In this document: positions 1-6,873 of the stretch, in pieces
Layout of the letters: the number at the start of each line of letters is the position of its first letter
Numbering within the stretch: the stretch's first letter is position 1
Assembly: GCA_001971685.1 (NCBI GenBank)
Contig: CP019326.1
Location: 3,410,001 to 3,474,000, forward strand
From: Halomonas sp. 1513
GTDB taxonomy: Bacteria > Pseudomonadota > Gammaproteobacteria > Pseudomonadales > Halomonadaceae
DNA: 64,000 nt
Direction of reading: 5' to 3'
Program-made: the position numbers and the translations under genes
Notes under the pieces: generated by a model
What the model saw: the letters and a program-made list of their open reading frames with translations, nothing else
Told to the model about the DNA's origin: nothing
Database searches by the model: none

Positions 1-2
1 CG

Positions 3-221
3 GCTCACAAGCGACTCTGGGGGCGCGCTACCGCGGCGTTCGCCGCGGCACAGGCGGCTTCGGGTTACGGCATGTCCGCCCTCTATGATGGGTGGGGCAG
101 CTATACGCCACTCTTCGCCATCGGCAGCGTAATGCTGGCCGGCGGATTCGCTCTGATACTCCTCAGCCGTGGCCTGCAGGCACGCCACGGCGCTCTCTCC
201 ACCCCACCCAGGAGGCACTGA
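3..221 (+). CDS. C-terminal end of an MFS transporter (partial)
   Basis: This is the last 72 codons of a gene that begins before the window. The frame is open from base 3 and ends in TGA. The peptide has one clear final membrane helix, rich in G, A, L, F and I, preceded by a small-residue stretch and followed by a short basic tail. This looks like the last helix of an MFS permease; the wording of the segment before it resembles YbfB/YjiJ-type transporters. The stop shares one base with the start of the glutathione S-transferase, so the two are probably translationally coupled. The assignment rests on a short tail, so substrate and exact family are open. Confidence 0.6.
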   Translation, partial: AHKRLWGRATAAFAAAQAASGYGMSALYDGWGSYTPLFAIGSVMLAGGFALILLSRGLQARHGALSTPPRRH

Positions 222-823
222 TGGAACTCTTTCTCAACGCGACCTCGCCCTATGCCCGCATGGTTCGTATCACGCTGCTGGAGAAAGGCCTGGCCGAAGC
301 GGTGACGCTGCGCTGGTGCGATCCCTGGGCCGACGATGCCGCGCTGCTGGAGGCCAACCCCGCCGGGCGCATTCCCGCACTAGTGACGGAGGATGGCACG
401 ACGCTCAGCGAATCGCTGCTGATCGCCTTCTACCTCGACGAGGTCGGCCCCGGAGAGCCGCTGATTCCGCAAGCACGCTCGAGCGAGGTGCTGCATCTTG
501 TCGGCCTCGGCCAAGGGCTGATGGATGCCGCCTTCACCACGGTGATCGCGCGCAAGCATCACGGCGGCGAGGCCGACGACAGCGTACTGGGCCAGCGCCG
601 CCAGCGCGCCTTTCAGCGCATCCTGGACCGGTTGGAGCAGGAGCTCGATGAGGCCCAGGCGGCGTCGGCCATGACCCTTGGCAATATCGCCGTTGCCGTC
701 GCGCTGGATTACCTGGCGTTCCGGCTGCCCGAGGTGGCGTGGGCCAAGGGCCGCCCCAGGCTAGCGGCCTGGCAGCGCCAGATCGTCCGCCGCGAGAGCT
801 TCACGCAGACGGCGTTTGCGTGA
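221..823 (+). CDS. Glutathione S-transferase family protein
   Basis: A 200-residue cytosolic GST-fold protein. The N-terminal thioredoxin-like domain (about residues 1-78) begins MELFLNATSPYARMV. It contains the glutathione-contacting SES motif near residue 67, followed by a helical C-terminal domain. The position often occupied by the Beta-class cysteine is serine or threonine here, so it is probably not a Beta-class enzyme. An upstream in-frame start exists at base 92. I chose 221 because it overlaps the upstream stop (ATGA) and gives the canonical GST N-terminus, with GGAGG just upstream. Family members conjugate or reduce electrophiles with glutathione; the substrate cannot be told from sequence. 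Confidence 0.85.
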   Translation: MELFLNATSPYARMVRITLLEKGLAEAVTLRWCDPWADDAALLEANPAGRIPALVTEDGTTLSESLLIAFYLDEVGPGEPLIPQARSSEVLHLVGLGQGLMDAAFTTVIARKHHGGEADDSVLGQRRQRAFQRILDRLEQELDEAQAASAMTLGNIAVAVALDYLAFRLPEVAWAKGRPRLAAWQRQIVRRESFTQTAFA

Positions 824-836
824 GGCCGGATAGCCT

Positions 837-1634
837 TTAAGGCAGCGCCTGCAACTCGCGAAGGGCTTCACGCACAATGGCATCGCGCTTGGGGATATCG
901 TCCATGCGATTAGGGGTGTCAATGTTGAGGGCGAAGAACACCGGCCCGCTGGGCCATTCGACCCAGCCCACCCACCAGGCCAGCTCGCCGGACCAGCCGG
1001 TCTTGGCGCGCAGGATCCAGTCGCGGCCGGCCTCGCCGATCATCAGGTCCTTGACCAGCCGCTGGTCGGCCTCGTCGAACGCTAGCTCGTTGCGATAGAG
1101 CTGCTGCAGGAAGCCGATCTGCTCCTCGGCGGAGACCTCCAGGTGGCCAGGGGCGAGCCAGAAGTTCTCGAGGTCGCTGCCTATCTCGGCGTTACCGTAG
1201 TCGATCTCTGCCAGGTAGCGCCGCTCGCGCTCCTCGCCCAGCTCCCGGGCGAAATGCTGATAAAGCCACACCGTCGAGTTGCGCATGGCAGAGCGCAGGG
1301 TCTGATCGGCGTTCCACGCCGCAGCGGTGCGTTCGGTGCCGTCCCAGGCAAACACCTGAAACTCGTCGTCCGCCACGCCAGCATCCAGCGCAAACAGGGT
1401 GTGGGGCACCTTGAAGGTGGAGGCCGGCACGAAGCGCTGGCGTGCACGCTCGGCGTCATGCACCCAGGTCGCTTGGGCATCCTGACGCTGATCCACTATC
1501 AGCAAGGTGCCCTCGGCGCCATGTTCCTGAAACAGCGCCGCCCAGTCGTCCCGCTCCTGCCAGGTGTCGGCCATCGCGCCTAGTGGGGCCAGGCCCAGCA
1601 CCAGGGCGCCGGCCAGTAAAAATTTTAGGGTCAT
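837..1634 (-). CDS. Class D (OXA-type) beta-lactamase
   Basis: A secreted serine beta-lactamase of 265 residues, the usual class D length. Residues 1-22 form a signal peptide (hydrophobic core, cleavage after an AMA motif). All class D landmarks are present: S72-T-F-K75 (catalytic serine and carboxylatable lysine), S120-T-V, Y146-G-N, a conserved tryptophan in NFWL (159), and K211-T-G. The start at 1634 places the signal peptide at the N-terminus; a longer frame reaching 1739 would put 35 odd residues before it. It is transcribed divergently from an ampR homologue with 128 bp between them, so it is probably inducible. Whether it hydrolyses oxacillin or carbapenems cannot be read from sequence. 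Confidence 0.93.
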   Translation of the reverse strand: MTLKFLLAGALVLGLAPLGAMADTWQERDDWAALFQEHGAEGTLLIVDQRQDAQATWVHDAERARQRFVPASTFKVPHTLFALDAGVADDEFQVFAWDGTERTAAAWNADQTLRSAMRNSTVWLYQHFARELGEERERRYLAEIDYGNAEIGSDLENFWLAPGHLEVSAEEQIGFLQQLYRNELAFDEADQRLVKDLMIGEAGRDWILRAKTGWSGELAWWVGWVEWPSGPVFFALNIDTPNRMDDIPKRDAIVREALRELQALP

Positions 1635-1762
1635 GATTCCATCTCGCTGTCGTCGTTTTGATCCAGAAGCAGGCAATACGCTGCTGATGGCTAGATTAGT
1701 AGGTCGCGAAACGGCTCCACAAACTATGTTAACTTGCATCAGCCATAAACTGGATTTGGGCT
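1635..1762. promoter_or_regulatory. Divergent ampR / beta-lactamase control region
   Basis: A 128-bp region between the two divergent starts. It is clearly more AT-rich than the flanking genes between about 1685 and 1760. AmpR proteins bind such intergenic regions at T-N11-A sites. I see no perfect inverted repeat, so the operator is not placed. A possible promoter toward the beta-lactamase on the minus strand pairs TTGTGG with TAATCT 18 bp apart. Confidence 0.45.
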
Positions 1763-2656
1763 ATGACGAGACCTTACCTGCCGCTCAATGCCCTGCGCGC
1801 CTTCGAGGCTTCCGCCCGCCTGCGAAGCTTCACCCGCGCGGGTGACGAGCTGAACGTGACCCAGGCTGCCGTCAGCCATCAGGTCAAGCTCCTGGAACAG
1901 CGGCTGGGCGTGGTGCTGTTCAAGCGCCTGCCGCGGGGCCTGATGATTACCGCCGAAGGCGAGGCGCTGCTGCCGGTACTGGGCGATGCCTTCGACCGCA
2001 TGGCCGAGATGCTGGGGCGCCTGGAGGGCGGCCAGGTCAGGGAGATCATGATGGTTGGCGCGGTGGGTACCTTTGCGGTGGGCTGGCTGCTGCCACGTCT
2101 GGCCGAGTTCCAGGCACGCCACCCGCTTATCGATGTGCGCCTCTCGACCCACAACAATCGGGTCGACATGGCCGCCGAGGGGTTGGATTTCGCCATTCGT
2201 TTCGGCGACGGCGCCTGGTACGGCTGCGATGCCGAGCCGCTGTTCGAGGCGCCGCTATCGCCCCTCTGCACACCGAGAGTCGCGGCAACGCTGGGCGCCC
2301 CTGACGACCTGATCCAGCACACCCTGCTGCGCTCCTATCGCGAGAACGAGTGGCCCAGCTGGTTTGCCGCGGCGGGCATCCCCCACCCACCACCGCTGGT
2401 GAGAGGCATCACCTTCGATTCCTCCCTGGCGATGATGGAGGCGGCCACCCAAGGCGCGGGCGTGGCACTGGCACCGCCGCGGATGTTCGAGCGCCAACTG
2501 GCAACGGCCAGCATCGTTCAGCCATTTGCGACCACCACGTCACTGGGCCGCTACTGGCTGACACGTCAGATATCCCGCGCCCCCAGCGCGGCAATGGCGA
2601 CCTTCCGGGACTGGCTTCAGGATGCCGTGCATCAGGCCTATGGCGAGGCGGCCTGA
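1763..2656 (+). CDS. ampR: AmpR, LysR-family regulator of beta-lactamase induction
   Basis: A 297-residue LysR-type regulator of the GcvA/AmpR group. The N-terminal winged helix-turn-helix spans about residues 7-66 and a periplasmic-binding-protein-like sensor fills the rest. The sequence follows Pseudomonas AmpR closely throughout. Residues known in AmpR for muropeptide binding and induction are at the same numbers: G102, T103, D135, S221 and Y264. In known systems AmpR is held as a repressor by UDP-MurNAc-pentapeptide and becomes an activator when anhydro-muropeptides accumulate. Here its divergent neighbour is a class D enzyme, whereas the classical partner is class C ampC. Function is well supported; control of the neighbour is inferred from orientation. 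Confidence 0.93.
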   Translation: MTRPYLPLNALRAFEASARLRSFTRAGDELNVTQAAVSHQVKLLEQRLGVVLFKRLPRGLMITAEGEALLPVLGDAFDRMAEMLGRLEGGQVREIMMVGAVGTFAVGWLLPRLAEFQARHPLIDVRLSTHNNRVDMAAEGLDFAIRFGDGAWYGCDAEPLFEAPLSPLCTPRVAATLGAPDDLIQHTLLRSYRENEWPSWFAAAGIPHPPPLVRGITFDSSLAMMEAATQGAGVALAPPRMFERQLATASIVQPFATTTSLGRYWLTRQISRAPSAAMATFRDWLQDAVHQAYGEAA

Positions 2657-2683
2657 CCTTCGCTCGCCGACTTGTCGTAATAC

Positions 2684-3022
2684 CTAGCCCGTCAACACCT
2701 GCGCCAGCTCGTGCCGATAGGCGGCTGCGTGCTGCGCCGGGTCGGCAGGAAAACGGCCAAGCGCCACCGCCAGCTCGAAGAAGCCCTGCCGCGGCAGATC
2801 GCCTCGGCGGCTGACCACCAGCGCCGCGATCAGCGGGCGACCGGCAGCCACGTCCTCGTGCATCAGGGCCTCCAGCGCCCGGGCAACGCGCTGGATGGTC
2901 CCCGGCGGCGTCAATCCCAGGGCCTCGGCGGCCTGCTGGTAGGTGATCGGCACGGCCTCGCTCGGCAGCTGGGTAAGCAGCGCGCGTAAGCGCGGCGCCA
3001 GCGTGGCTTCCTCGGTGGACAT
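2684..3022 (-). CDS. Hypothetical protein, possible small winged-helix protein
   Basis: A 112-residue soluble protein that I do not recognise. Residues about 25-55 (ITYQQAAEALGL followed by a helix rich in R, A and L) look like a helix-turn-helix or YcjX-like recognition segment. The rest alternates hydrophobic strands and helices, with no catalytic motif and no signal peptide. The start has GGAG upstream. It lies 45 bp downstream of the phosphoesterase gene on the same strand, so the two are likely cotranscribed. DNA binding is only a guess. Confidence 0.7.
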   Translation of the reverse strand: MSTEEATLAPRLRALLTQLPSEAVPITYQQAAEALGLTPPGTIQRVARALEALMHEDVAAGRPLIAALVVSRRGDLPRQGFFELAVALGRFPADPAQHAAAYRHELAQVLTG

Positions 3023-3067
3023 GTGTCTCGGCTCCAGGTCACGACAGGGTGGTCACCGCCGCTTGTC

Positions 3068-3550
3068 TCACAGCGGCAGATGCAGGATGGCGCCGCGCAG
3101 GCCGCGTTCATCGGCCCATAGCTTGCCCAGGGTGATGGGCAGGCGGAAGCGCCGCTTGCCGGCGGCACCGGGGTTGAACAGCAGCCGGTCATCCCGCCAC
3201 TGGTTGCGCGGTTTATGGGAGTGGCCGTGGAGCACGGCGTCGCAGGGCGTGGCGGGGTCGAACGCCTCGAGGATATGCACCAGATGCAGGCGCCAGCCGT
3301 TGACGCTGAGGCCCAGCGTCGTCGGCAGTGCCTCGGCCCAGGGCGCGGTGTCGATATTGCCGCGCACCGTGGCCAGCGGGGCGAGCTCCCCCAGTCGTTC
3401 GAGGATGGCGGCGTCTTCTTCCCTGCTACCCACGTCGCCGAGGTGCAGAATCACGCCACAGCCTTCGAGCATCGCCAACGCCTCGGGACGCAGCAAGCCG
3501 TGGGTGTCGCTGATCACCCCGATGGGCCGTGCGCTGCTGATGGCCTGCAT
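3068..3550 (-). CDS. YfcE/MJ0936-type metallophosphoesterase
   Basis: A 160-residue calcineurin-like phosphoesterase of the small cytosolic YfcE/MJ0936 type. Metal-binding motifs occur in order: SDTHG (residues 15-19), HLGDV, GNID (family form GNCD or GNHD), and HGHSHKP. These build the two-metal site that hydrolyses phosphodiesters. The start has a perfect AAGGAGG with 5-base spacing. It heads a probable two-gene unit with the 112-residue protein downstream. The natural substrate is unknown for most family members. Confidence 0.88.
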   Translation of the reverse strand: MQAISSARPIGVISDTHGLLRPEALAMLEGCGVILHLGDVGSREEDAAILERLGELAPLATVRGNIDTAPWAEALPTTLGLSVNGWRLHLVHILEAFDPATPCDAVLHGHSHKPRNQWRDDRLLFNPGAAGKRRFRLPITLGKLWADERGLRGAILHLPL

Positions 3551-3934
3551 GATCGCCTCCTTCTTACCCTTCCGGTAGCCCCGCTACCTGCCCAGTGGTG
3601 CAATGCACAATATGTCGTTTTACTACAACGAGGCGTGCGGCTAATGGCGCTTTGTGCAGTGCATGATCCTGACCCATAGTGAAATCACGGTTCAGGACAG
3701 AGTATCGCTACCTCGATCCACTGACCTGACCCCAGCTACCAACTGAGCGCCATGCCTTATTTGATCCAGGCGCCAGAGCGAAGGTCTTGGAACGCTTGTG
3801 AACCTGTCGCAGTTGCAGCATTGGGCGCTTACCCGGCCCGGCATGAGTAGCTAAGGCACCAGAACGCCATCGTCGATGGCAACCCCAAGACGGGATGCTC
3901 CCGGGGGATGATGACCTTACACGAGGATGTAACC
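3551..3934. other. 384-bp gap without a convincing gene
   Basis: The left end carries the ribosome-binding site of the phosphoesterase (minus strand). The middle is less GC-rich than its surroundings. It contains a short palindrome GTGCAATGCAC near 3599 and a hairpin-like pair around 3666-3698 (TCCTGACCC against GGTTCAGGA, one G-T mismatch). No tRNA and no long frame is visible. A run around 3718-3735 (TGACCTGACCCCAG) resembles insertion-sequence ends, but no partner end or transposase remains. The right end should hold the promoter of the 74-residue gene. Confidence 0.5.
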
Positions 3935-4159
3935 ATGAACTGCACCCAACTGACCCAGCAAGCCGACGCCATTGCCAACACCTTCAGCAAGCTCGACCTT
4001 GCCAAGCTGGTGGTTGCCCTTAAGGGCAACGGCGAGTCCCTGCAGCATGCCGTCGAGGTGCTCGACACCATCGACGCCTGCCAGGGCTACACCCTCGACC
4101 AGGCCTGGGATGAAGTGCGCACCGGCGAGGCCCGCCTGCTGGCCGCCAGCGACGACTGA
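3935..4159 (+). CDS. Small helical protein of unknown function
   Basis: A 74-residue acidic protein that I cannot assign. It is predicted mostly helical: a hydrophilic helix, then the amphipathic segment LDLAKLVVALKGNGE, then a C-terminal helix ending in DD. It has two cysteines (residues 3 and about 49), no signal peptide and no membrane span. I chose ATG 3935 because GAGG lies 8 bases upstream; the earlier in-frame ATG at 3908 lacks a ribosome-binding site. It stands alone and is followed at once by a strong terminator, which supports it as a real transcription unit. Confidence 0.65.
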   Translation: MNCTQLTQQADAIANTFSKLDLAKLVVALKGNGESLQHAVEVLDTIDACQGYTLDQAWDEVRTGEARLLAASDD

Positions 4160-4193
4160 CACTCCCTTACCGAGTCTCTCTTAGCATCAGCCT

Positions 4194-4218
4194 GCCCCCT
4201 CCTCGGAGGGGGCGTTTT
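4194..4218. terminator. Intrinsic terminator between convergent genes
   Basis: A perfect 8-bp stem GCCCCCTC/GAGGGGGC with a CTCG loop, followed by GTTTT on the plus strand. It lies 34 bases after the 74-residue gene and just before the stop of the minus-strand deaminase, so it may serve both. Confidence 0.85.
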
Positions 4219-4229
4219 CATTTCCCCCT

Positions 4230-4799
4230 TCACTTCCCGCCACTAAGGCCCTGCCAGTCTTCACGGTCAAGCTCGGGCTTCTCGGCGCGGAAGCGCGCAT
4301 ACAGCTCGATACCACGAGCGTCTTCCAACACTTCTACCTCTACGCCTTTGCTGCGCAGCAAGGCTTCGGTGCCCGAGGCATTGGTGACATCGCCCACCAC
4401 CACCCGGTCAAAGCCGCGCATATGCACCAGGGTCGCGCAGATCTCGCAGGGGCTAAGCGAGGTAAATAGCGTGGTGCGGCTGAAGTCGATGCGGCCGGCA
4501 TCGCGGATCGCCGAGGTCTCGCCGTGGTGATAGGGGTGGTTCTCCTGCACCAGGGTGTTGTGGCCCTTGCCGAGAATCCGCCGCGTGGCGTTGTCGATGA
4601 TCACCGCCCCAATCGGGCAGCCGCCCTCGTCATAGCTCTTCTGCGCCAGCAGCACCGCGATACGCATCATGTCGGCGTCGCTCAGGCGCTGGGCGAAAGG
4701 CTCATCCATCAACGCCGGCAGGCTGGCCGTTGGCATATGCGCAATGGCGCTGAGTGCGGCGTCCGAGAGCTCCGCGTTTGCGTTGAGTAGCGTTTCCAT
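4230..4799 (-). CDS. Cytosine deaminase-like zinc nucleobase deaminase (yeast Fcy1 type)
   Basis: A 189-residue member of the CMP/dCMP deaminase fold. The zinc site is complete: H92-G-E94, with glutamate as proton shuttle, and the pair C118-x-x-C121 in SPCEIC. The segment GGCPIGAVI and the spacing resemble the short yeast cytosine deaminase more than tRNA adenosine deaminases or the unrelated bacterial CodA. The expected reaction is cytosine or a related amine to uracil plus ammonia. An upstream start at 4826 exists, but GGGAG 6 bases before ATG 4799 favours the shorter form. It carries about 40 extra N-terminal residues compared with yeast Fcy1. It is divergent from the CbiX gene. Confidence 0.8.
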   Translation of the reverse strand: METLLNANAELSDAALSAIAHMPTASLPALMDEPFAQRLSDADMMRIAVLLAQKSYDEGGCPIGAVIIDNATRRILGKGHNTLVQENHPYHHGETSAIRDAGRIDFSRTTLFTSLSPCEICATLVHMRGFDRVVVGDVTNASGTEALLRSKGVEVEVLEDARGIELYARFRAEKPELDREDWQGLSGGK

Positions 4800-4891
4800 C
4801 ACATCTCCCAATAATCGAATAGCCACCCCGCCCGCGGGCCTGGGTGCCTATCAGGCTACTACATGCGCGGAGACGCGGCATGCGGCAGCCA

Positions 4892-4956
4892 TTTTTCCCT
4901 GAAGGGAAAAACATGTCGTCCCATCGCGCTTTCCTTGCAATATGTCCCTATTGGGA
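4892..4956. promoter_or_regulatory. Two palindromic sites in a divergent promoter region
   Basis: A perfect 9-bp inverted repeat, TTTTTCCCT-GA-AGGGAAAAA (4892-4911), is followed 49 bp on (centre to centre) by a second site with the same core, TCCCTATTGGGA (4945-4956). The shared pattern is TCCCTNNNGGGA. The second core lies between a TTGCAA -35-like box (4935-4940) and an AATCAT -10-like box (4958-4963), the position of a repressor or MerR-type operator. The regulator is unknown. Confidence 0.5.
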
Positions 4957-5032
4957 AAATCATCGTTGATCGTGTGATTGCACGAACCGCCCAACGCAGC
5001 GCCACTCCGCCTGCCCCAGCCAAGAGACCTCC

Positions 5033-5908
5033 ATGCGCAAGATTCTGCTCGTCGACAACGGCTCACTGCGCCCCCAGGCCGCCCTCAACCTGCGTCGCCT
5101 GGCCGATGAACTCAGCCAGGCCAGCGGCGAGGCCGTCGAGGCCGCCTCGCTGCTGCACTCCTACAAGATCCCCCCCGAGCAGCTCGGCGGCCGCAAGGCG
5201 GTATCGATGGGCCCGCTGGCCGAGCAGGCCGCCGCCCAGGGCGTCACCGAGCTGGTGATCGTGCCGTTCTTCTTCGGCCCCAGCCAGGCGTTGACCCGCT
5301 ACCTGCCGGAGCGCCTGGCCGAGGTACAGGCCAGCCACCCCAAACTGAGCATCAAGGTGGCGCTGCCGCTGGTCGACAGCCAGGCGCCACTGGACCTGCG
5401 CTTGGCCCAGGTATTGGCGGACAACGTGCGCGAGCGTATGCCGGGCCTGGCACGACCCAAGGTGGTGCTGGTCGATCACGGCAGCCCGATTCCCGAGGTC
5501 ACGGCGGTGCGCAACTACCTCGCCGGCCAGCTCAGCGTACTGCTCGCCGAGGAGGCCAGCTGCGTCACCTTTGCCTCCATGGAGCGCCGCGACGGCGACG
5601 CCTACCGCTTCAACGAGCCACTGCTGGAGACCCTGCTGGCCTCTCCCGCCATGGCCCAGGGCGACGTGATCCTGGCCATGCTGTTTCTCTCCCCCGGGCG
5701 CCACGCCGGCGAGGGCGGCGACATCGCCGAGATCTGCGAGCAGGCGATGGCTCACGCCCCCGCGCTCAACGTCACCACCACGCGTTTGGTGGGTGAGCAC
5801 GACGGCATCATGGAGATCCTCGCTACCCGTCTGCAGCAGGGCCTGGCAGGCGAGCCGCTGCTGCTGGAGATGACGCCCTCTGCCTCGGCTTCATCCCGGC
5901 CCGTCTGA
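5033..5908 (+). CDS. CbiX/SirB-type chelatase-domain protein
   Basis: A 291-residue soluble protein with two CbiX-like halves, about residues 1-125 and 138-265. Each half starts with a strand followed by a turn: LLVDNGS in the first and VLVDHGS in the second. In sirohydrochlorin cobalt and iron chelatases the histidine of HGS binds metal. The first half has asparagine there and the second keeps histidine, so at most the second half is likely catalytic. Full-length CbiK/CbiX enzymes also consist of two such halves. No cobalamin or siroheme genes are nearby, so the chelatase role is a family-level inference. Confidence 0.75.
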   Translation: MRKILLVDNGSLRPQAALNLRRLADELSQASGEAVEAASLLHSYKIPPEQLGGRKAVSMGPLAEQAAAQGVTELVIVPFFFGPSQALTRYLPERLAEVQASHPKLSIKVALPLVDSQAPLDLRLAQVLADNVRERMPGLARPKVVLVDHGSPIPEVTAVRNYLAGQLSVLLAEEASCVTFASMERRDGDAYRFNEPLLETLLASPAMAQGDVILAMLFLSPGRHAGEGGDIAEICEQAMAHAPALNVTTTRLVGEHDGIMEILATRLQQGLAGEPLLLEMTPSASASSRPV

Positions 5909-5934
5909 TTTAAGCCTGAGCCGACAAATTCACA

Positions 5935-5961
5935 TCCAGTGCCGGCGGGCCGAGCACTGGA
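5935..5961. terminator. Candidate bidirectional terminator
   Basis: An 8-bp perfect stem, TCCAGTGC/GCACTGGA, with an 11-base loop, lies between the convergent CbiX and NfsA genes. On the minus strand it is followed by an AT-rich tail (TGTGAATTTG). There is no long T run, so this is only probable. Confidence 0.45.
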
Positions 5962-5974
5962 AGGCGCGGGGCGC

Positions 5975-6706
5975 CTACTTCATCTCGAAGCCGCGCTTGA
6001 CCAGGAACTCTCGCATATGCGGGCGCAGCTTGGTGTCGAACAGCGGCGACAGGTTGCGTGACCAGTCGGTGTCCTTTTTGCCGCCGCTACGCTCGCTGTA
6101 GTAGCGGTTCATGGTGGCGTCGAAGGCCGCGACCTGGCCATCCTCCTCACGGTAGGTGTTCTCCATCAGGATCGCTTCCACCGGCAGGCGCGGCTTGACG
6201 TCGGGGTCCTGGGCCGGGTAGCCGAGGCACAGCCCGAACACCGGATAGACGTGATCCGGCAACTCGAGCAGCTCGCTGATCTGCTGGGGGTTGTTGCGAA
6301 GGCCGCCGATGTAGCAGATACCCAGCCCCTCGGACTCGGCAGCCACGACCACGTTCTGGGCCATCAGGGCGGCATCGATGCTGGCCACCAGCAGTTGCTC
6401 GGTCATGCCCCGCACGACCTTGGCGCCGGTGCGCTCGGAGGCCTCGGTGGGGCGCTTCATATCGGCACAAAGTACCAGGAAATCCGAACAGCTGGCGATA
6501 TAGCCCTGGCCACCGGCCAGCTCGGCGATCATCTCGCGCTTGGCCGGATCCGTGACATGGATGACGCTATACGCCTGCACGTGATTCGAGGTCGCCGCCG
6601 CCTGGCCGGCCCTGATCAGCTCCAGCAGCAGCTCGCGGGGAATCTTCTGATCAGTGAACTTGCGGATCGAGCGATGGGACTTCAGCAATTCGATGGTGGG
6701 ATTCAT
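5975..6706 (-). CDS. nfsA: NfsA-like NADPH nitroreductase / flavin reductase
   Basis: A 243-residue FMN-dependent oxidoreductase of the NfsA/FRase group, with the usual length. The N-terminal SHRSIRKF segment (residues 10-17) binds FMN phosphate. The SNHVQAYSVI stretch, the GLGICYIGGLRNNP loop and the C-terminal basic helix are typical of the family. Such enzymes reduce nitroaromatics, quinones or azo compounds with NADPH by two-electron steps. The gene is divergent from a LysR regulator with 167 bp between starts, which could place it under that regulator as well. The physiological substrate is unknown. Confidence 0.85.
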   Translation of the reverse strand: MNPTIELLKSHRSIRKFTDQKIPRELLLELIRAGQAAATSNHVQAYSVIHVTDPAKREMIAELAGGQGYIASCSDFLVLCADMKRPTEASERTGAKVVRGMTEQLLVASIDAALMAQNVVVAAESEGLGICYIGGLRNNPQQISELLELPDHVYPVFGLCLGYPAQDPDVKPRLPVEAILMENTYREEDGQVAAFDATMNRYYSERSGGKKDTDWSRNLSPLFDTKLRPHMREFLVKRGFEMK

Positions 6707-6873
6707 GGGGCCTCGCTAAACGTTGCGTTGCTAACGGGTCAAATCGATAACTGCCAAGATACCACCCACACCTCCGCTCTGGCATGCTCCCAGTGCCGGC
6801 CTCGGCGGCAAGTACCCCGAGGCGGTAGTCATCATTTGCTGGCAACGCCCCCGTTTCAGGAGCAGGGATTCCG

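Noticed and set aside
3718..3735. Possible insertion-sequence end (TGACCTGACCCCAG)
   Set aside because: No matching inverted end, no target duplication and no transposase remnant could be found, so it is not listed as a mobile element.
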